Below, one piece after another: positions 8,542 to 18,140 of a stretch of 64,000 nucleotides of DNA. Source of the stretch: CAVUMR01 sp963742715 (GTDB taxonomy: Bacteria > Actinomycetota > Actinomycetes > Mycobacteriales > Micromonosporaceae); NCBI GenBank assembly GCA_963742715.1, contig CAVUMR010000002.1, positions 992,001-1,056,000 on the forward strand, written 5' to 3'. The notes beneath the pieces are model-generated. The model ran no database searches, had not been told where the DNA came from, and saw only the letters and a program-made list of their open reading frames with translations. Positions within the stretch are counted from its first letter, which is position 1, and every line of letters begins with the position of its first letter. Position numbers and translations under genes: made by a program.

Positions 8542-9278
8542 TGTCGGTGGCATTCGATCCCGGTACCGGCCGACTCCTCCTGGAGCCGGCGATGTTCGAC
8601 GCTCTCACCCGGTGGGTGTCCGGCGACGAGGTGGCCGAGGAGGCGGTGGCCCGGTTGGTCGAGGCCGGCGTGATCGACAGCGGCCGTCCGCACGAGGCGC
8701 TGGTGGCCGGGCTGGAGGCGGTCACCGGATCGGTGTGCCGGCTGCACGTGGAGGTGCGCGACGAAGCCGGCGAACTCGAGCGGGCGAACTGCTGGGTGTC
8801 CGGCGGCGCCGCGGCGCTCCTGGTGGACCTGCCGGGTGGCATGCGCCGCGAGTTCCTGACCGTGCATCCGACGTTCCTGCCCGGGGCCCTGGCCAGGCTG
8901 CTCGGGCTCGGTCCCCGACCACGGCTCGACGCGCAGCCGCTGACCGTGCCCGAGCCGCTGTTCGACCGGCTGCTGGATCCCGATGCCGACCAGCGTCAGG
9001 CCGCGCTGCCGGTCCTGCTGGCCGACAACGAGGACGAGCAGGTGGCCGCGACCGCGCAGGCGCTGGTCACCGGGTCCCGCCGCGCCTGGTCCGTGCAGGT
9101 CGAGTGGCAGACCCGGCAGGACCAGCCGCAGCAGCGGACGCTGAAGGTGCTCGACACCGAGGCCGGCCTGTGGCTGGTCGAGCCCGGGCCGACCGGACCG
9201 GCGATGTGGCCGGCCACCGCGACCACGGTCTGGCGGGCACTGGTCCTGCTGCTGCCGCGCGACGACGAACTCGCCTGA
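8541..9278 (+). CDS. Hypothetical protein, weakly EspG-like
   Basis: A 245-residue protein from ATG 8541, coupled by a one-base stop/start overlap to the preceding gene. The N-terminus has a strand-helix pattern (RLLLEPAMFDALTRWVSGDE) and the C-terminus a strand-rich segment; the overall layout is weakly reminiscent of EspG-type chaperones of type VII secretion, but I see no diagnostic motif and rate this as a guess. There is no signal peptide or membrane segment. The conserved pairing with the DUF1795-like gene suggests a common role. It ends 45 bp from the convergent mycothiol-type gene. Confidence 0.55.
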   Translation: MSVAFDPGTGRLLLEPAMFDALTRWVSGDEVAEEAVARLVEAGVIDSGRPHEALVAGLEAVTGSVCRLHVEVRDEAGELERANCWVSGGAAALLVDLPGGMRREFLTVHPTFLPGALARLLGLGPRPRLDAQPLTVPEPLFDRLLDPDADQRQAALPVLLADNEDEQVAATAQALVTGSRRAWSVQVEWQTRQDQPQQRTLKVLDTEAGLWLVEPGPTGPAMWPATATTVWRALVLLLPRDDELA

Positions 9279-9323
9279 CCGCCCCGCCGCGGGTAGCAGA
9301 TCGGCCGGTTCTGAAGGCCGCGC

Positions 9324-10103
9324 TCAGATGGCTGAGTACGTCAGCCAGTGATCGAGCCGGGCCCGGTCGCCGGCCACCTCGTACCGACCGCTGTCGATGC
9401 CGAGGCGCCCCCAGACCAGCAGGTACAGGTCGGACGCGGTACCGCTCACGGTCGCGTCGGCAGCCTCGTCCGGTGCCGCGTGTGCCCAGTCGAACCCATC
9501 GGGCTGGAGCGTGATCTGCCAGCCGACCCCGGTATCGGTGGCGATCAGGCCGAGGGTCTCGCCGCTGCCGCGCAGTTTCGCGACCCCGGGCGCGAACACC
9601 TCCGCGCCCGGCAGGTTCTCCAGGAACTCGCAGATCCCGTCCACCGCGACGTCCTGGTCGACCCGCGGTTCGGTACCGGCGGCCAGTTCCGCGTCCACCC
9701 GGTGCACGGTGCCTTCGTGCACCATCCGCCGGGACCAGAACCGGGCGTGGTGGTCCGGCCCCCACGCCCACATCGCCGTGTCCGGGTCGGTACCGGTCAG
9801 CGTGGCCAGTAGCTTTTCGGCGCCGGTGGCGAGCCAGTCCGGCAGCTCGGCCGGATCCTCTGGCGGCGGCCCGTCGACCTTCCCGGGGTGGTACGGGTGG
9901 TCCGTCTGGTCGCGCACCATCGCGTCGACCCAGCGGTGCGTACCGCCGACATGTCCGAGCAGGTTCGCCATGGTCCAGTCGGGGCAGCTCGGTACCGGGG
10001 TCGCGGGGTCGGTGTCCCGGCCCAGTGCCACGATCGTGCCCACCTCGCGGGTGAAGATCCGGCCGTACGCCTCACCGTCGAGCCGGTGGTCACACGTCGT
10101 CAT
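9324..10103 (-). CDS. Maleylpyruvate isomerase family, mycothiol-dependent enzyme
   Basis: A 259-residue protein of the DinB-like/MDMPI family. The N-terminal four-helix region contains VPSCPDWTMANLLGHVGGTHRWV, with the metal-binding His of the LGHVGG motif, and FWSRRMVHEGTVHRVDAE supplies the two further metal-site histidines. The C-terminal domain (GWQITLQPDGFDW...LLVWGR) matches the MDMPI C-terminal domain. Such enzymes use mycothiol as thiol cofactor in isomerisation or transfer reactions in the cytoplasm; the substrate is unknown here. The ATG at 10103 is chosen because the conserved region starts a few residues later. It runs in the same direction as the DUF402 gene 56 bp upstream. Confidence 0.8.
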   Translation of the reverse strand: MTTCDHRLDGEAYGRIFTREVGTIVALGRDTDPATPVPSCPDWTMANLLGHVGGTHRWVDAMVRDQTDHPYHPGKVDGPPPEDPAELPDWLATGAEKLLATLTGTDPDTAMWAWGPDHHARFWSRRMVHEGTVHRVDAELAAGTEPRVDQDVAVDGICEFLENLPGAEVFAPGVAKLRGSGETLGLIATDTGVGWQITLQPDGFDWAHAAPDEAADATVSGTASDLYLLVWGRLGIDSGRYEVAGDRARLDHWLTYSAI

Positions 10104-10159
10104 GCGCTGCCTCCTGTGCCGCACGCTGGACCGATACCCGTCGACATCCTGCCAGCCGG

Positions 10160-10804
10160 CTACGGTTCCCGCGTGGCGTCGGTCGGCACGGGGTCGGTCG
10201 GCACGGGGTCGGTCGGCACGGGGTCGGTCGGCACGGTCCAGGTCGGATCCGGCCGCCAGTCGTCCCACTCGTGCCACCAGCGCACGCCGCGGTCCAGGTC
10301 GGCGGCGACCTGCTCGGCGCGCGTCCAGACCCGGGCAGCCTCCTCCTCGGTCAGCCGACCGCTCGCGACCTGTGCGGCGACGTCGTCGCGATCCTTCCAC
10401 TCCCACCGGCCACCGGTCGGGATCCAGATGTCCAGGCCGTGATCCAGGGTGTCGAATCCGGACCGGTCGCGGCGGGCCGGCTCCTCGAAGTTGACGTACC
10501 AGCCGAGCCGGGTGGCCGGATCGTCGCCCGGATAGAACGCCCAGACCGAGTACCCGTCCCCGGCCCGGTACAGCTGCAGCAGGCTGGTGCTGCGCCACCG
10601 GTCCTGTCCACTCCAAGGATGCGGCCCGAACGGGTGCGGCGGAAACGTGAACGGCGTCCCCTCGGCCAGATACACCGCGAGCAGCTCACCGGTGTCCGCC
10701 ACGACCCGTACCGGGCTGGTCACCCACGGCCGGCCGTGCAGCACCTCACGTCGCTCGATCACGGCGCCGGGCGCGAAGCGGCGGGTGTCGTCGGGGGAGG
10801 CCAT
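10160..10804 (-). CDS. DUF402 family protein with repetitive C-terminal tail
   Basis: A 214-residue protein. Residues about 20-190 match DUF402 (FomD-like): WVTSPVRVVADT, GWYVNFEEPARRD and the acidic FDTLDHGLDIWI motif expected to hold divalent metal. Relatives hydrolyse nucleoside diphosphate or cytidylyl groups; no substrate can be assigned here. The last 20 residues are three to four copies of VPTDP encoded by a 15-bp tandem repeat, which is not part of the domain and could vary in length between strains. The gene is divergent from the DAHP synthase gene across about 95 bp. Confidence 0.8.
   Translation of the reverse strand: MASPDDTRRFAPGAVIERREVLHGRPWVTSPVRVVADTGELLAVYLAEGTPFTFPPHPFGPHPWSGQDRWRSTSLLQLYRAGDGYSVWAFYPGDDPATRLGWYVNFEEPARRDRSGFDTLDHGLDIWIPTGGRWEWKDRDDVAAQVASGRLTEEEAARVWTRAEQVAADLDRGVRWWHEWDDWRPDPTWTVPTDPVPTDPVPTDPVPTDATREP
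10181..10240 (-). repeat. 15-bp tandem repeat in DUF402 gene
   Basis: Units of GGTCGGCACGGGGTC start at 10181, 10196 and 10211, with a degenerate fourth at 10226. The unit length is a multiple of three, so copy changes alter the number of VPTDP pentapeptides at the protein C-terminus without a frameshift. Confidence 0.9.
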
Positions 10805-10887
10805 GGGCGGGCAGCCTAGTCGCCAGTCCGGCCGGTACGCGGGGTGGAATCGGGTGGCCCTCGGTCGGCTCGGGAGCGGGCCGCCCG

Positions 10888-10893
10888 TACCCT
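10888..10893 (+). promoter_or_regulatory. -10 box of a probable leaderless promoter
   Basis: TACCCT fits the TANNNT actinobacterial -10 consensus and ends 6 nt before the GTG at 10900, so the transcript probably starts at the start codon. No clear -35 is visible. Confidence 0.5.
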
Positions 10894-10899
10894 GAGCGG

Positions 10900-12286
10900 G
10901 TGCGGCGTGAATGGCACAACTTCCGTAACCCGGGGATCGAGACGAGTCGACCGGCGGTGCCCGGTCCTGAGGTGGAGGCGCTCGGCCTCGACCGATGGCG
11001 GACGCTGCCGCGAGCCCAGGAACCCGCCTGGCCGGACCAGGCCGAGGTCGACCAGGTCTGCACCGTGCTGTCCACGGTGCCGTCGATCGTCGCGCCGTAC
11101 GAGGTCGACCAGCTGCGCGCCCGGCTCGCCGAGGTCTGCGAGGGCAAGGCGTTCCTGCTGCAGGGCGGCGACTGCGCCGAGACGTTCGTCGACAACACCG
11201 AGAGCCACCTGCTGGCCAACGCCCGCACGCTGCTGCAGATGGCGGTCGTGCTGACCTACGGCGCCAGCCTGCCGGTGGTCAAGGTCGGCCCGGGTCGCCG
11301 GGCAGTACACCAAGCCCCGCTCGTCCGCGCTCGACGCGCTCGGGCTGCCGGCGTACCGCGGCGACATGATCAACTCGCTGGACGCCGACGGAGACGGCCC
11401 GGGTCGCCGACCCGCAGCGCATGATCCGGGCGTACGCGAACGCCTCCGCCGCGATGAACATGCTCCGGGCGTACCTCGCCGGCGGCCTGGCCGACCTGCA
11501 CGCCGTGCACGACTGGAACAAGGGCTTCGTCCGCACCTCGCGCGGCCGGCGAGCGCTACGAGGCGATCGCCCGGGAGATCGACCGGGCGCTGGCGTTCAT
11601 CCGGGCCTGCGGGATGACCGACGACGAGGCGCTGCGCACGGTCACGCTGTACTGCTCGCACGAGGCGCTGGCGCTGGAGTACGACCGGGCGCTGACCCGG
11701 GTCGCCGGCGAGCGGGCGTACGGCCTGTCCGGGCACTTCCTGTGGATCGGCGAGCGCACCCGGCAGCTCGACGGCGCGCACGTCGACTTCATGTCCCGGA
11801 TCGCCAACCCGATCGGCGTCAAGCTCGGCCCGAGCACCACGCCGGAGTACGCCATCGAGCTGTGCGAGAAGCTCAACCCGGACAACGTGCCGGGCCGGCT
11901 CACCCTGGTCAGCCGGATGGGCAACGGCAAGGTGCGCGACGCGCTGCCGCCGATCGTGGAGAAGGTCACCGCGGCCGGCGCCAAGGTGGTCTGGCAGTGC
12001 GACCCGATGCACGGCAACACGCACGAGTCGTCCAACGGCTACAAGACCCGCCACTTCGACCGGATCGTCGACGAGGTGCTCGGCTACTTCGAGGTGCACC
12101 GCGAGCTGGGCACCCACCCGGGCGGCATGCACGTCGAGCTGACCGGCGAGGACGTCACCGAGTGCCTCGGCGGCGCGCAGGCGATCGAGGACCTCGACCT
12201 GCCCGGCCGGTACGAGACGGCCTGCGACCCGCGGCTGAACACCCAGCAGTCGCTGGAGCTGGCCTTCCTGGTCGCGGAGATGCTGC

Positions 12287-12294
<8 letters not shown>
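10900..12294 (+). pseudogene. aroG: Class II DAHP synthase, interrupted by three +1 frameshifts
   Basis: Encodes 3-deoxy-D-arabino-heptulosonate 7-phosphate synthase type II, the first step of the shikimate pathway (Rv2178c relative). Read across three frames it gives a full-length enzyme of about 464 residues, from WHNFRNPGIE through GGDCAETFVDN, VKVGR.AGQYTKPRSS, DWNKGF and DPMHGNTHESSNG to the C-terminus. As written, single extra bases at about 11290, 11396 and 11541 throw the frame; the three shifts sum to zero, so the last 240 codons return to the starting frame. The first two shifts occur in the identical string GGCCCGGGTCGCC. Protein-level conservation on both sides of each break argues for base-calling error or very recent damage rather than old decay. 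A GTG start and leaderless promoter precede it. Confidence 0.85.
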
Positions 12295-13354
<1,060 letters not shown>

Positions 13355-13407
13355 CCCACGTCCGACTGGCGGTGCCGACGGTCAGCCGTCCGGAAAGCGC
13401 CTCGGCC

Positions 13408-13455
13408 GGACCAAGAATCGGCTGGACAAAGAATCCGCCGGACAATGAATCGGCC
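13408..13455. repeat. Three 16-bp imperfect tandem repeats
   Basis: Units GGACCAAGAATCGGCT, GGACAAAGAATCCGCC and GGACAATGAATCGGCC follow each other directly in the convergent gap between the threonine aldolase and the SGNH hydrolase genes, abutting the terminator hairpin. Confidence 0.75.
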
Positions 13456-13483
13456 GGGCCACCCGTGCGGGTGACCCGGCCGA
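13450..13483. terminator. Bidirectional terminator-like hairpin
   Basis: A 16-bp stem (CGGCCGGGCCACCCG against CGGGTGACCCGGCCG, one mismatch, extended by a T-A pair) with a 2-nt apex lies between two convergent genes. There is no U-tract, as is common in high-GC actinobacteria. Confidence 0.7.
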
Positions 13484-13502
13484 ATCGCGATGCCGGGTGG
13501 TG

Positions 13503-14552
13503 CTAGCCCGCCGCGACCGAGGCCGCGGTCGGGTGCAGGTTGCCGTCGCCACCGACGGTGCAGGCGGCGTTGGTCGAGCCGTACGAGTAGAACTCGGTCA
13601 GGCAGCCGCCGAGCTGGCCGTGGCCGAGCGCGTTCGGGTGGAACGACTGCTGCACGATGTTCTCGCCGAGGCCGTTCTCGATCTCCTCGATGTCGATCTT
13701 CACGCCGTTGGCCCACTCCTGGGAGTGGCTGACGCCCTCCGCGCAGACCTCGTGCCCGCGCAACGCCGGACCGAGGTCGAGGAACCGGACCCCGGACTGT
13801 GCGGCCACGCCGCCCATCATCGAGCTGTACTGGCCGACCACGGTCGCCCGGGCCCAACCGGCGTCGTCGTCGCGTACCGGGCAGCCCTGGAAGGCCTTGT
13901 CCCAGCTGTACCGGTTGAGCTCGGTGACCGGGGACGAATACGACTGCAGGACCAGCTGGTACGAGCTGTCCGAGTAGCCGGCGTCGCGCATCACCGTACG
14001 GATGTCGGCCAGGTTCGCCGCGATCTTGGCACCGGTCGCGGACATCTTGCCCGGCAGCGTCGGGTTCCAGATGTCCTGGCACCGGTCGCCGATCAGGAAG
14101 TACGCCTTGATGCAGTCCAGCACCAGCGGCGTGAAGCCGACGTCGTTCGCGCCGATGGTCAGCACGACCAGCTTCACGTCGTAGTCCGCCGCCACCGTGC
14201 GGAGCCGTTCGGCCTGCGGCGCCTCGCCGTTCTGCGCTACGCCGCCGAGCGCCACGTTCTCCGTCTTCGCCCCGGAGCAGGCCAGGTTGATCGTGGTGGA
14301 CACGCCGGCGATGGCGGTGCGGTGGATCTCCGAGACCTGGGACCGATGACAGAAGTCACCGGGCTCGTCGCTGCCCGGCTCGTACGAGCCGGCTCCTTCG
14401 CCGGAGATGAAGCTGTCGCCGAGGGACACGACGGCAGTGGGTTTGGTGAGCGCCTGAGCCGGGCTGGCCGCGGCGAGCACGCCGGCCGCGAGCGCGGCGA
14501 GCGTGGCCAACCCGGCGGTGATCGCCAGCCGGCGGGACCGGGTACGAGGCAT
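13503..14552 (-). CDS. Secreted SGNH/GDSL-family hydrolase (lipase/esterase)
   Basis: A 349-residue exported esterase. A twin-Arg-like basic start (RTRSRRLAI) with an Ala/Leu-rich core ends at SPAQA near residue 34. Block I is GDSF with the nucleophile Ser at about residue 47, block III is GAND at about 134, and block V is SFHPNALGH with the catalytic His near residue 310. Six or more cysteines suggest disulfides, as in the Streptomyces SGNH lipases. It would hydrolyse ester bonds in lipids or polysaccharides outside the cell. Transcribed toward the threonine aldolase gene with a shared terminator between. A GAAAGGGGCC stretch upstream of the ATG serves as ribosome-binding site. Confidence 0.9.
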   Translation of the reverse strand: MPRTRSRRLAITAGLATLAALAAGVLAAASPAQALTKPTAVVSLGDSFISGEGAGSYEPGSDEPGDFCHRSQVSEIHRTAIAGVSTTINLACSGAKTENVALGGVAQNGEAPQAERLRTVAADYDVKLVVLTIGANDVGFTPLVLDCIKAYFLIGDRCQDIWNPTLPGKMSATGAKIAANLADIRTVMRDAGYSDSSYQLVLQSYSSPVTELNRYSWDKAFQGCPVRDDDAGWARATVVGQYSSMMGGVAAQSGVRFLDLGPALRGHEVCAEGVSHSQEWANGVKIDIEEIENGLGENIVQQSFHPNALGHGQLGGCLTEFYSYGSTNAACTVGGDGNLHPTAASVAAG

Positions 14553-14685
14553 GAAAGGCCCCTTTCGACATGACCGTTATGGTGCGCCCGATCCTGGCAT
14601 GCCGTGCGCATTTCGTGAAGACCTTTCAGGTGTTCGGTTCCTTGCCGGGCTTACCGGATATATCGGACTGCGATGACAGCGTAAA

Positions 14686-14713
14686 GGGCCGCGCGGACGG
14701 ATCCACGCGGCCC
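14686..14713 (-). terminator. Terminator hairpin after the SH3-like gene
   Basis: GGGCCGCGTGG pairs with CCGCGCGGCCC (one G-U pair) around a 6-nt loop, and on the minus strand is followed by TTTAC. It lies 55 bp beyond the stop of the small secreted protein gene. The rest of 14553-14768 shows no gene; it is the upstream region of the SGNH gene. Confidence 0.6.
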
Positions 14714-14768
14714 GTCTGCCGCCACGCCGGGATGCCGGAACTCAACGACCCCTGGTGGCCGGCCGGAG

Positions 14769-15101
14769 TTACGGCAGGGAGAGGTAGTTCTCGATGATCC
14801 AGCCCTCACCGTCGGTGGCGCAGGAGCACTGGACGTTCTTGAACCAGGTCGCGCCCTCGACGTCGTGGTACTCGACGCACATCCACTGGACCAGGTCGCC
14901 GGAGTTCTTGTACTTGCGGATCACCGAGTTCGTGTCCGGGTTCTCGTGTACGCCGACGTGGTCGGTGTTGACGCGCAGCATCTCGCAGTTCGCGTTCAGC
15001 TGCGCCGGCTCGCTGGCCTGGGCCGGCGCGGCGGTCAGCCCGACACCGGCTACGAGAGCCATGGCGAAGACCTGGGTGGCCCGCCGGACGAGTGCAGACA
15101 T
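14769..15101 (-). CDS. Small secreted SH3-like protein
   Basis: A 110-residue protein from the ATG at 15101, which has AGGAG 8 nt upstream; longer in-frame starts lack this. Residues 1-29 are a signal peptide (RRATQ, hydrophobic core, AQA-S). The mature 80 residues have a bacterial SH3-like pattern (LRVNTDHVGVHENPDTNSVIR, DLVQWMCVEY, GWIIENYLS) with four cysteines likely to form disulfides. Bacterial SH3 domains bind cell-wall or surface ligands, but no partner is evident. It is a single-gene unit with its own terminator. Confidence 0.78.
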   Translation of the reverse strand: MSALVRRATQVFAMALVAGVGLTAAPAQASEPAQLNANCEMLRVNTDHVGVHENPDTNSVIRKYKNSGDLVQWMCVEYHDVEGATWFKNVQCSCATDGEGWIIENYLSLP

Positions 15102-15233
15102 GGTCGATCTCCTGATGAGTTGGTGCTTGCGGCGACCGGTACCTCTCATCCCGCGCCACTGCGCTGGGCGTGAGCCGGCGAGCCGAGGACGGCCCATGGT
15201 AGCCAGCACGGACCTTCCGGTCGGTACCGGGAA

Positions 15234-16175
15234 CTATCCGACCTTGTCCGACGTCAGGTCGACTACGGGATGCCCGCGCAGCTCGCGGAGCATGGCGACA
15301 TCCCGCAGCTGGCCGTCGTTCTCCGACGGCGTTTCGGCGAGCACCGGCACCCCGGTGAGCGCGGGATGCGCGAGCAGCTCGGCGAAGCAGTCCCGGCCCA
15401 GGTAGCCGGTACCGAGGTTCGCGTGCCGGTCCCGGGTCGAGCCGAGCGGATCCTTCGAGTCGTTCGCGTGTACCAGCGCCAGCCGCTCCGCGGTCACCGT
15501 GGCGACGAGCTCGTCCAGCGTGGCGGTCGCGCCACCCGGTGCGGCCAGATCGTGCCCGGCCGCGTACGCGTGGCAGGTGTCCAGGCAGACGCGCAGCCAC
15601 GGGTGCCAGTCCACCGCGTCCAGGTACGGCCCGAGATCACCGACCGTGGCCGCGAGCGAGCGGCCGCCGCCGGCGCTCGGCTCCACCAGCAGCCGGGGCG
15701 CACCGGCGGCCGCCGCCTCGTCCAGCAGCGGGAGCAGCGCCTCGCGTACCTGGGCCAGCGCCGCGTCGTACCGGTCCGCGCCCACCGCGCTGCCGGCGTG
15801 GAACACGACCCCCTCGGCACCGATCGCGGCGGCGCGCACCAGCGAGTGCCGCAGGCTCGCCACCGCGCGGGTGACCGTCTCCGGGTTCGGCGACCCGAGA
15901 TTGATCAGAAGCGGCGCGTGTACGAACGTCCGGGCGTCGCGGTCGGCGCAGCCGGCCCGGAACGCCTCGTCCTGGCGGGGGTCGCCCGGTGACTGCGCCC
16001 ACCCGCGCGGATTCGACACGTACACCTGGATGACCTGGGCACCGGTCGCGTCCAGATGCGCCAGGCCGGCGCGGGCCAGCCCGCCGGCCACCGGAGCGTG
16101 TACGCCGACCGGCGCGGCTGGCACGACGACTCGTCGCGCCGGCGCCACGGACGCCTCGGTTACGTGGTTGATCAT
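15234..16175 (-). CDS. nfo: Endonuclease IV (AP endonuclease, deoxyribonuclease IV)
   Basis: Cleaves 5' to abasic sites in base-excision repair using a tri-zinc centre. The 313-residue TIM-barrel protein has the signature segments CLDTCHAYAAGHDL, HANDSKDPLGSTRDRHANLG and LAETPSEND that carry zinc-binding His, Asp and Glu residues, plus LLVEPSAGGG. The start is ATG 16175, 5 nt after the kinase stop, so it is co-transcribed with the PASTA kinase gene. An N-terminal extension of about 20 residues before GVHAPVAGG is slightly long for the family. Confidence 0.93.
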   Translation of the reverse strand: MINHVTEASVAPARRVVVPAAPVGVHAPVAGGLARAGLAHLDATGAQVIQVYVSNPRGWAQSPGDPRQDEAFRAGCADRDARTFVHAPLLINLGSPNPETVTRAVASLRHSLVRAAAIGAEGVVFHAGSAVGADRYDAALAQVREALLPLLDEAAAAGAPRLLVEPSAGGGRSLAATVGDLGPYLDAVDWHPWLRVCLDTCHAYAAGHDLAAPGGATATLDELVATVTAERLALVHANDSKDPLGSTRDRHANLGTGYLGRDCFAELLAHPALTGVPVLAETPSENDGQLRDVAMLRELRGHPVVDLTSDKVG

Positions 16176-16180
16176 CCGCG

Positions 16181-18055
16181 TCAGTAGAGGAACACCGTGA
16201 CGGTGGAGCCAGCGTCCGCCTGCGAGGCGGCGCCCGGAGTCTGGCTGTACACGCGGTTGTTCCCGCCCGGCCAGTCGAAGGCCTTCCGGATCTTCAGGCG
16301 GGCCTGCTCGAGCGCCTGCTTGGCTTCCTCGTACGTCATGCCCTGCAGGTTGGGCACCACGACCTTCGGCGGGCCGAGACTGACGGTGAGGGTGACCGTC
16401 GTGCGCTTGTCCACTCCCGCGTCCGGGCCGGGACTCTGCGTGATCACCCGACCTTCGTCCACCTCGACACTGGGCTTCTCGACGATCTTGACCTGCAGGT
16501 CGAGTCCCTCGAGTTGGTCGACCGCGTCGTCGGTCTTCCTGCCTCGTACATCGGGCACCGTGACGGGCGGCCGGCCCTTGCTGACCAGCAGGGTGATCGG
16601 GGCGTCGCGCTTGAGCACCACGCCCGCCTTCGGGTTGGTCGAGATCACCTCACCGTTGCCGACGCTCTGGCTGTACTGCGACGTCACGGTCACCCGCAGG
16701 TTCATCCCGAGCAGCGTCTGCTCGGCCTCGCTGCGTTGCTTCCCGCGCAGGTCGGGCACGGTGTGCCGCTCCGGACCGAGGGACAGCGTGACGGTGATCG
16801 GGCCGCCCTTGACGATCCGGCCGCCGGGGCCGGGTTTCTGCCTGAGCACCTGGTCGCGCGGGATCGTCTCGCTGAAGGCGCCGGAGTCGTACTTCACGGA
16901 GAAGCCGAGCTGGTCCGCCTTCGTCGCGGCCGCGGCCCGATCCAGCGTCAGCAGCGACGGCGCCTCGGTGTACCGGCCGGCCCCCAGCCACCAGCCGCCG
17001 AACGAGACCAGCAGCCCGAGGATCACGATGACGATGGTGGCGATCAGCCCGCTGCGCGGCCGGTTCCGGACCGGCAACGGTCGCTGGTGCCGGAATGGCG
17101 GCTCGATCAGCGCGTCGGGACGCGGTACCGCGAGGGTCTGGTGCGACACCATGCGGGGCCCCGGCGACACCGGCATCGCCTGCGCGACGATGCCGAGGTC
17201 CATCCGTACCGCCCGCAACTCGGCCAGGAAGGCTCCGGCGTCGGTGGGCCGGGCACCGGGATCACGCCGGGTGGCGCGTACCACCAGCTCGTCGAGTGCC
17301 GCCGGGATGTCGGTCGCCAGCCGGGACGGCGGCGGTACATCGCGTTCGACGTGCTGGTAGGCGATGTCGACCGCGCGGGCACCGTTGTAGGGGAGCCGGC
17401 CGGTGAGCATCTCGAACAGGACGATGCCGGCCGCGTACACGTCACTGCGCGGATCGGCCCAGCCGTGCGCGACCAGCTCCGGCGGCACGTACGCGACGGT
17501 GGCCATCACCTGACTGCCGGTCGTCTCGTCCGGACTCGCCTCGGCGGAACTCGCCTCCACCGCCCGGGCCAGCCCGAAGTCGGCCACCTTCACGATGCCG
17601 TCGTCGCCGATCAGTACGTTCTCCGGCTTGACGTCACGGTGTACCAGCCCGGCGGCGTGCGCGGCGGCCAGCGCGGCGAGCACCGGCTCGAGCACCGCGA
17701 CGGCCTGTTGCGCGGTCAATCGTCCCCGCTCGGCCAGCACGTCCCGCAACGTGCGGCCGCGGATGTACTCCATGACGAGGTACGGCAGGCCCTGGTGCTG
17801 GCCGGAGTCGTACACCGCCACTACGCCGGGATGGGCGAGCCGCGCGATCAGCTTGGCCTCGCGGTCGAACCGGGCCAGGAAATGCGGATTGGCGGCGAAT
17901 GCCGGGTGGATGATCTTTACCGCGACAGTGCGTTCGAGCCGCTCATCGACGGCGTGGTACACGGTCGCCATGCCACCTCGGGCGACCCGACCGCGGATGC
18001 GGTAACGCCCGTCCAGAAGGGACCCGATCAGCGGGTCGGCGACCGTCGTGTCCAT
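16181..18055 (-). CDS. pknL: Membrane Ser/Thr protein kinase with four PASTA domains (PknL position)
   Basis: A 624-residue receptor-like kinase. The kinase domain (about 18-280) has GGMATVY in the P-loop, Lys47 in AVKI, HRDVKPEN with catalytic Asp141 and DFG at 159-161. A proline/arginine-rich linker leads to one membrane helix (IATIVIVILGLLVSFGGWW), then four extracellular PASTA repeats of about 65 residues that bind peptidoglycan fragments or lipid II. The ATG at 18055 gives the family start MDTT and has a TACACT -10 box 7 nt upstream; a GTG at 18079 is less likely. The divergent Rv2175c-like gene and DAHP synthase nearby match the PknL locus of M. tuberculosis, though the mycobacterial PknL lacks PASTA domains. 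Confidence 0.92.
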   Translation of the reverse strand: MDTTVADPLIGSLLDGRYRIRGRVARGGMATVYHAVDERLERTVAVKIIHPAFAANPHFLARFDREAKLIARLAHPGVVAVYDSGQHQGLPYLVMEYIRGRTLRDVLAERGRLTAQQAVAVLEPVLAALAAAHAAGLVHRDVKPENVLIGDDGIVKVADFGLARAVEASSAEASPDETTGSQVMATVAYVPPELVAHGWADPRSDVYAAGIVLFEMLTGRLPYNGARAVDIAYQHVERDVPPPSRLATDIPAALDELVVRATRRDPGARPTDAGAFLAELRAVRMDLGIVAQAMPVSPGPRMVSHQTLAVPRPDALIEPPFRHQRPLPVRNRPRSGLIATIVIVILGLLVSFGGWWLGAGRYTEAPSLLTLDRAAAATKADQLGFSVKYDSGAFSETIPRDQVLRQKPGPGGRIVKGGPITVTLSLGPERHTVPDLRGKQRSEAEQTLLGMNLRVTVTSQYSQSVGNGEVISTNPKAGVVLKRDAPITLLVSKGRPPVTVPDVRGRKTDDAVDQLEGLDLQVKIVEKPSVEVDEGRVITQSPGPDAGVDKRTTVTLTVSLGPPKVVVPNLQGMTYEEAKQALEQARLKIRKAFDWPGGNNRVYSQTPGAASQADAGSTVTVFLY

Positions 18056-18062
18056 CGCTGCG

Positions 18063-18068
18063 AGTGTA
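18063..18068 (-). promoter_or_regulatory. -10 box of a leaderless promoter for the kinase gene
   Basis: On the minus strand TACACT is followed by 7 nt and then the ATG at 18055. No ribosome-binding site precedes the ATG, which agrees with a leaderless transcript. Confidence 0.55.
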
Positions 18069-18140
18069 CGTTCCGCCACCTGTCAGAGCCGACAACCGCA
18101 CCGGTCCGGTGTGCGTCGCCCGGTCCGGTGCGGGTCGTGG

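Noticed and set aside
11280..11550. Programmed ribosomal frameshifting in the DAHP synthase gene
   Set aside because: Three successive +1 events without slippery heptamers or a functional reason, next to a second gene with seven more breaks, fit sequence error or decay much better.
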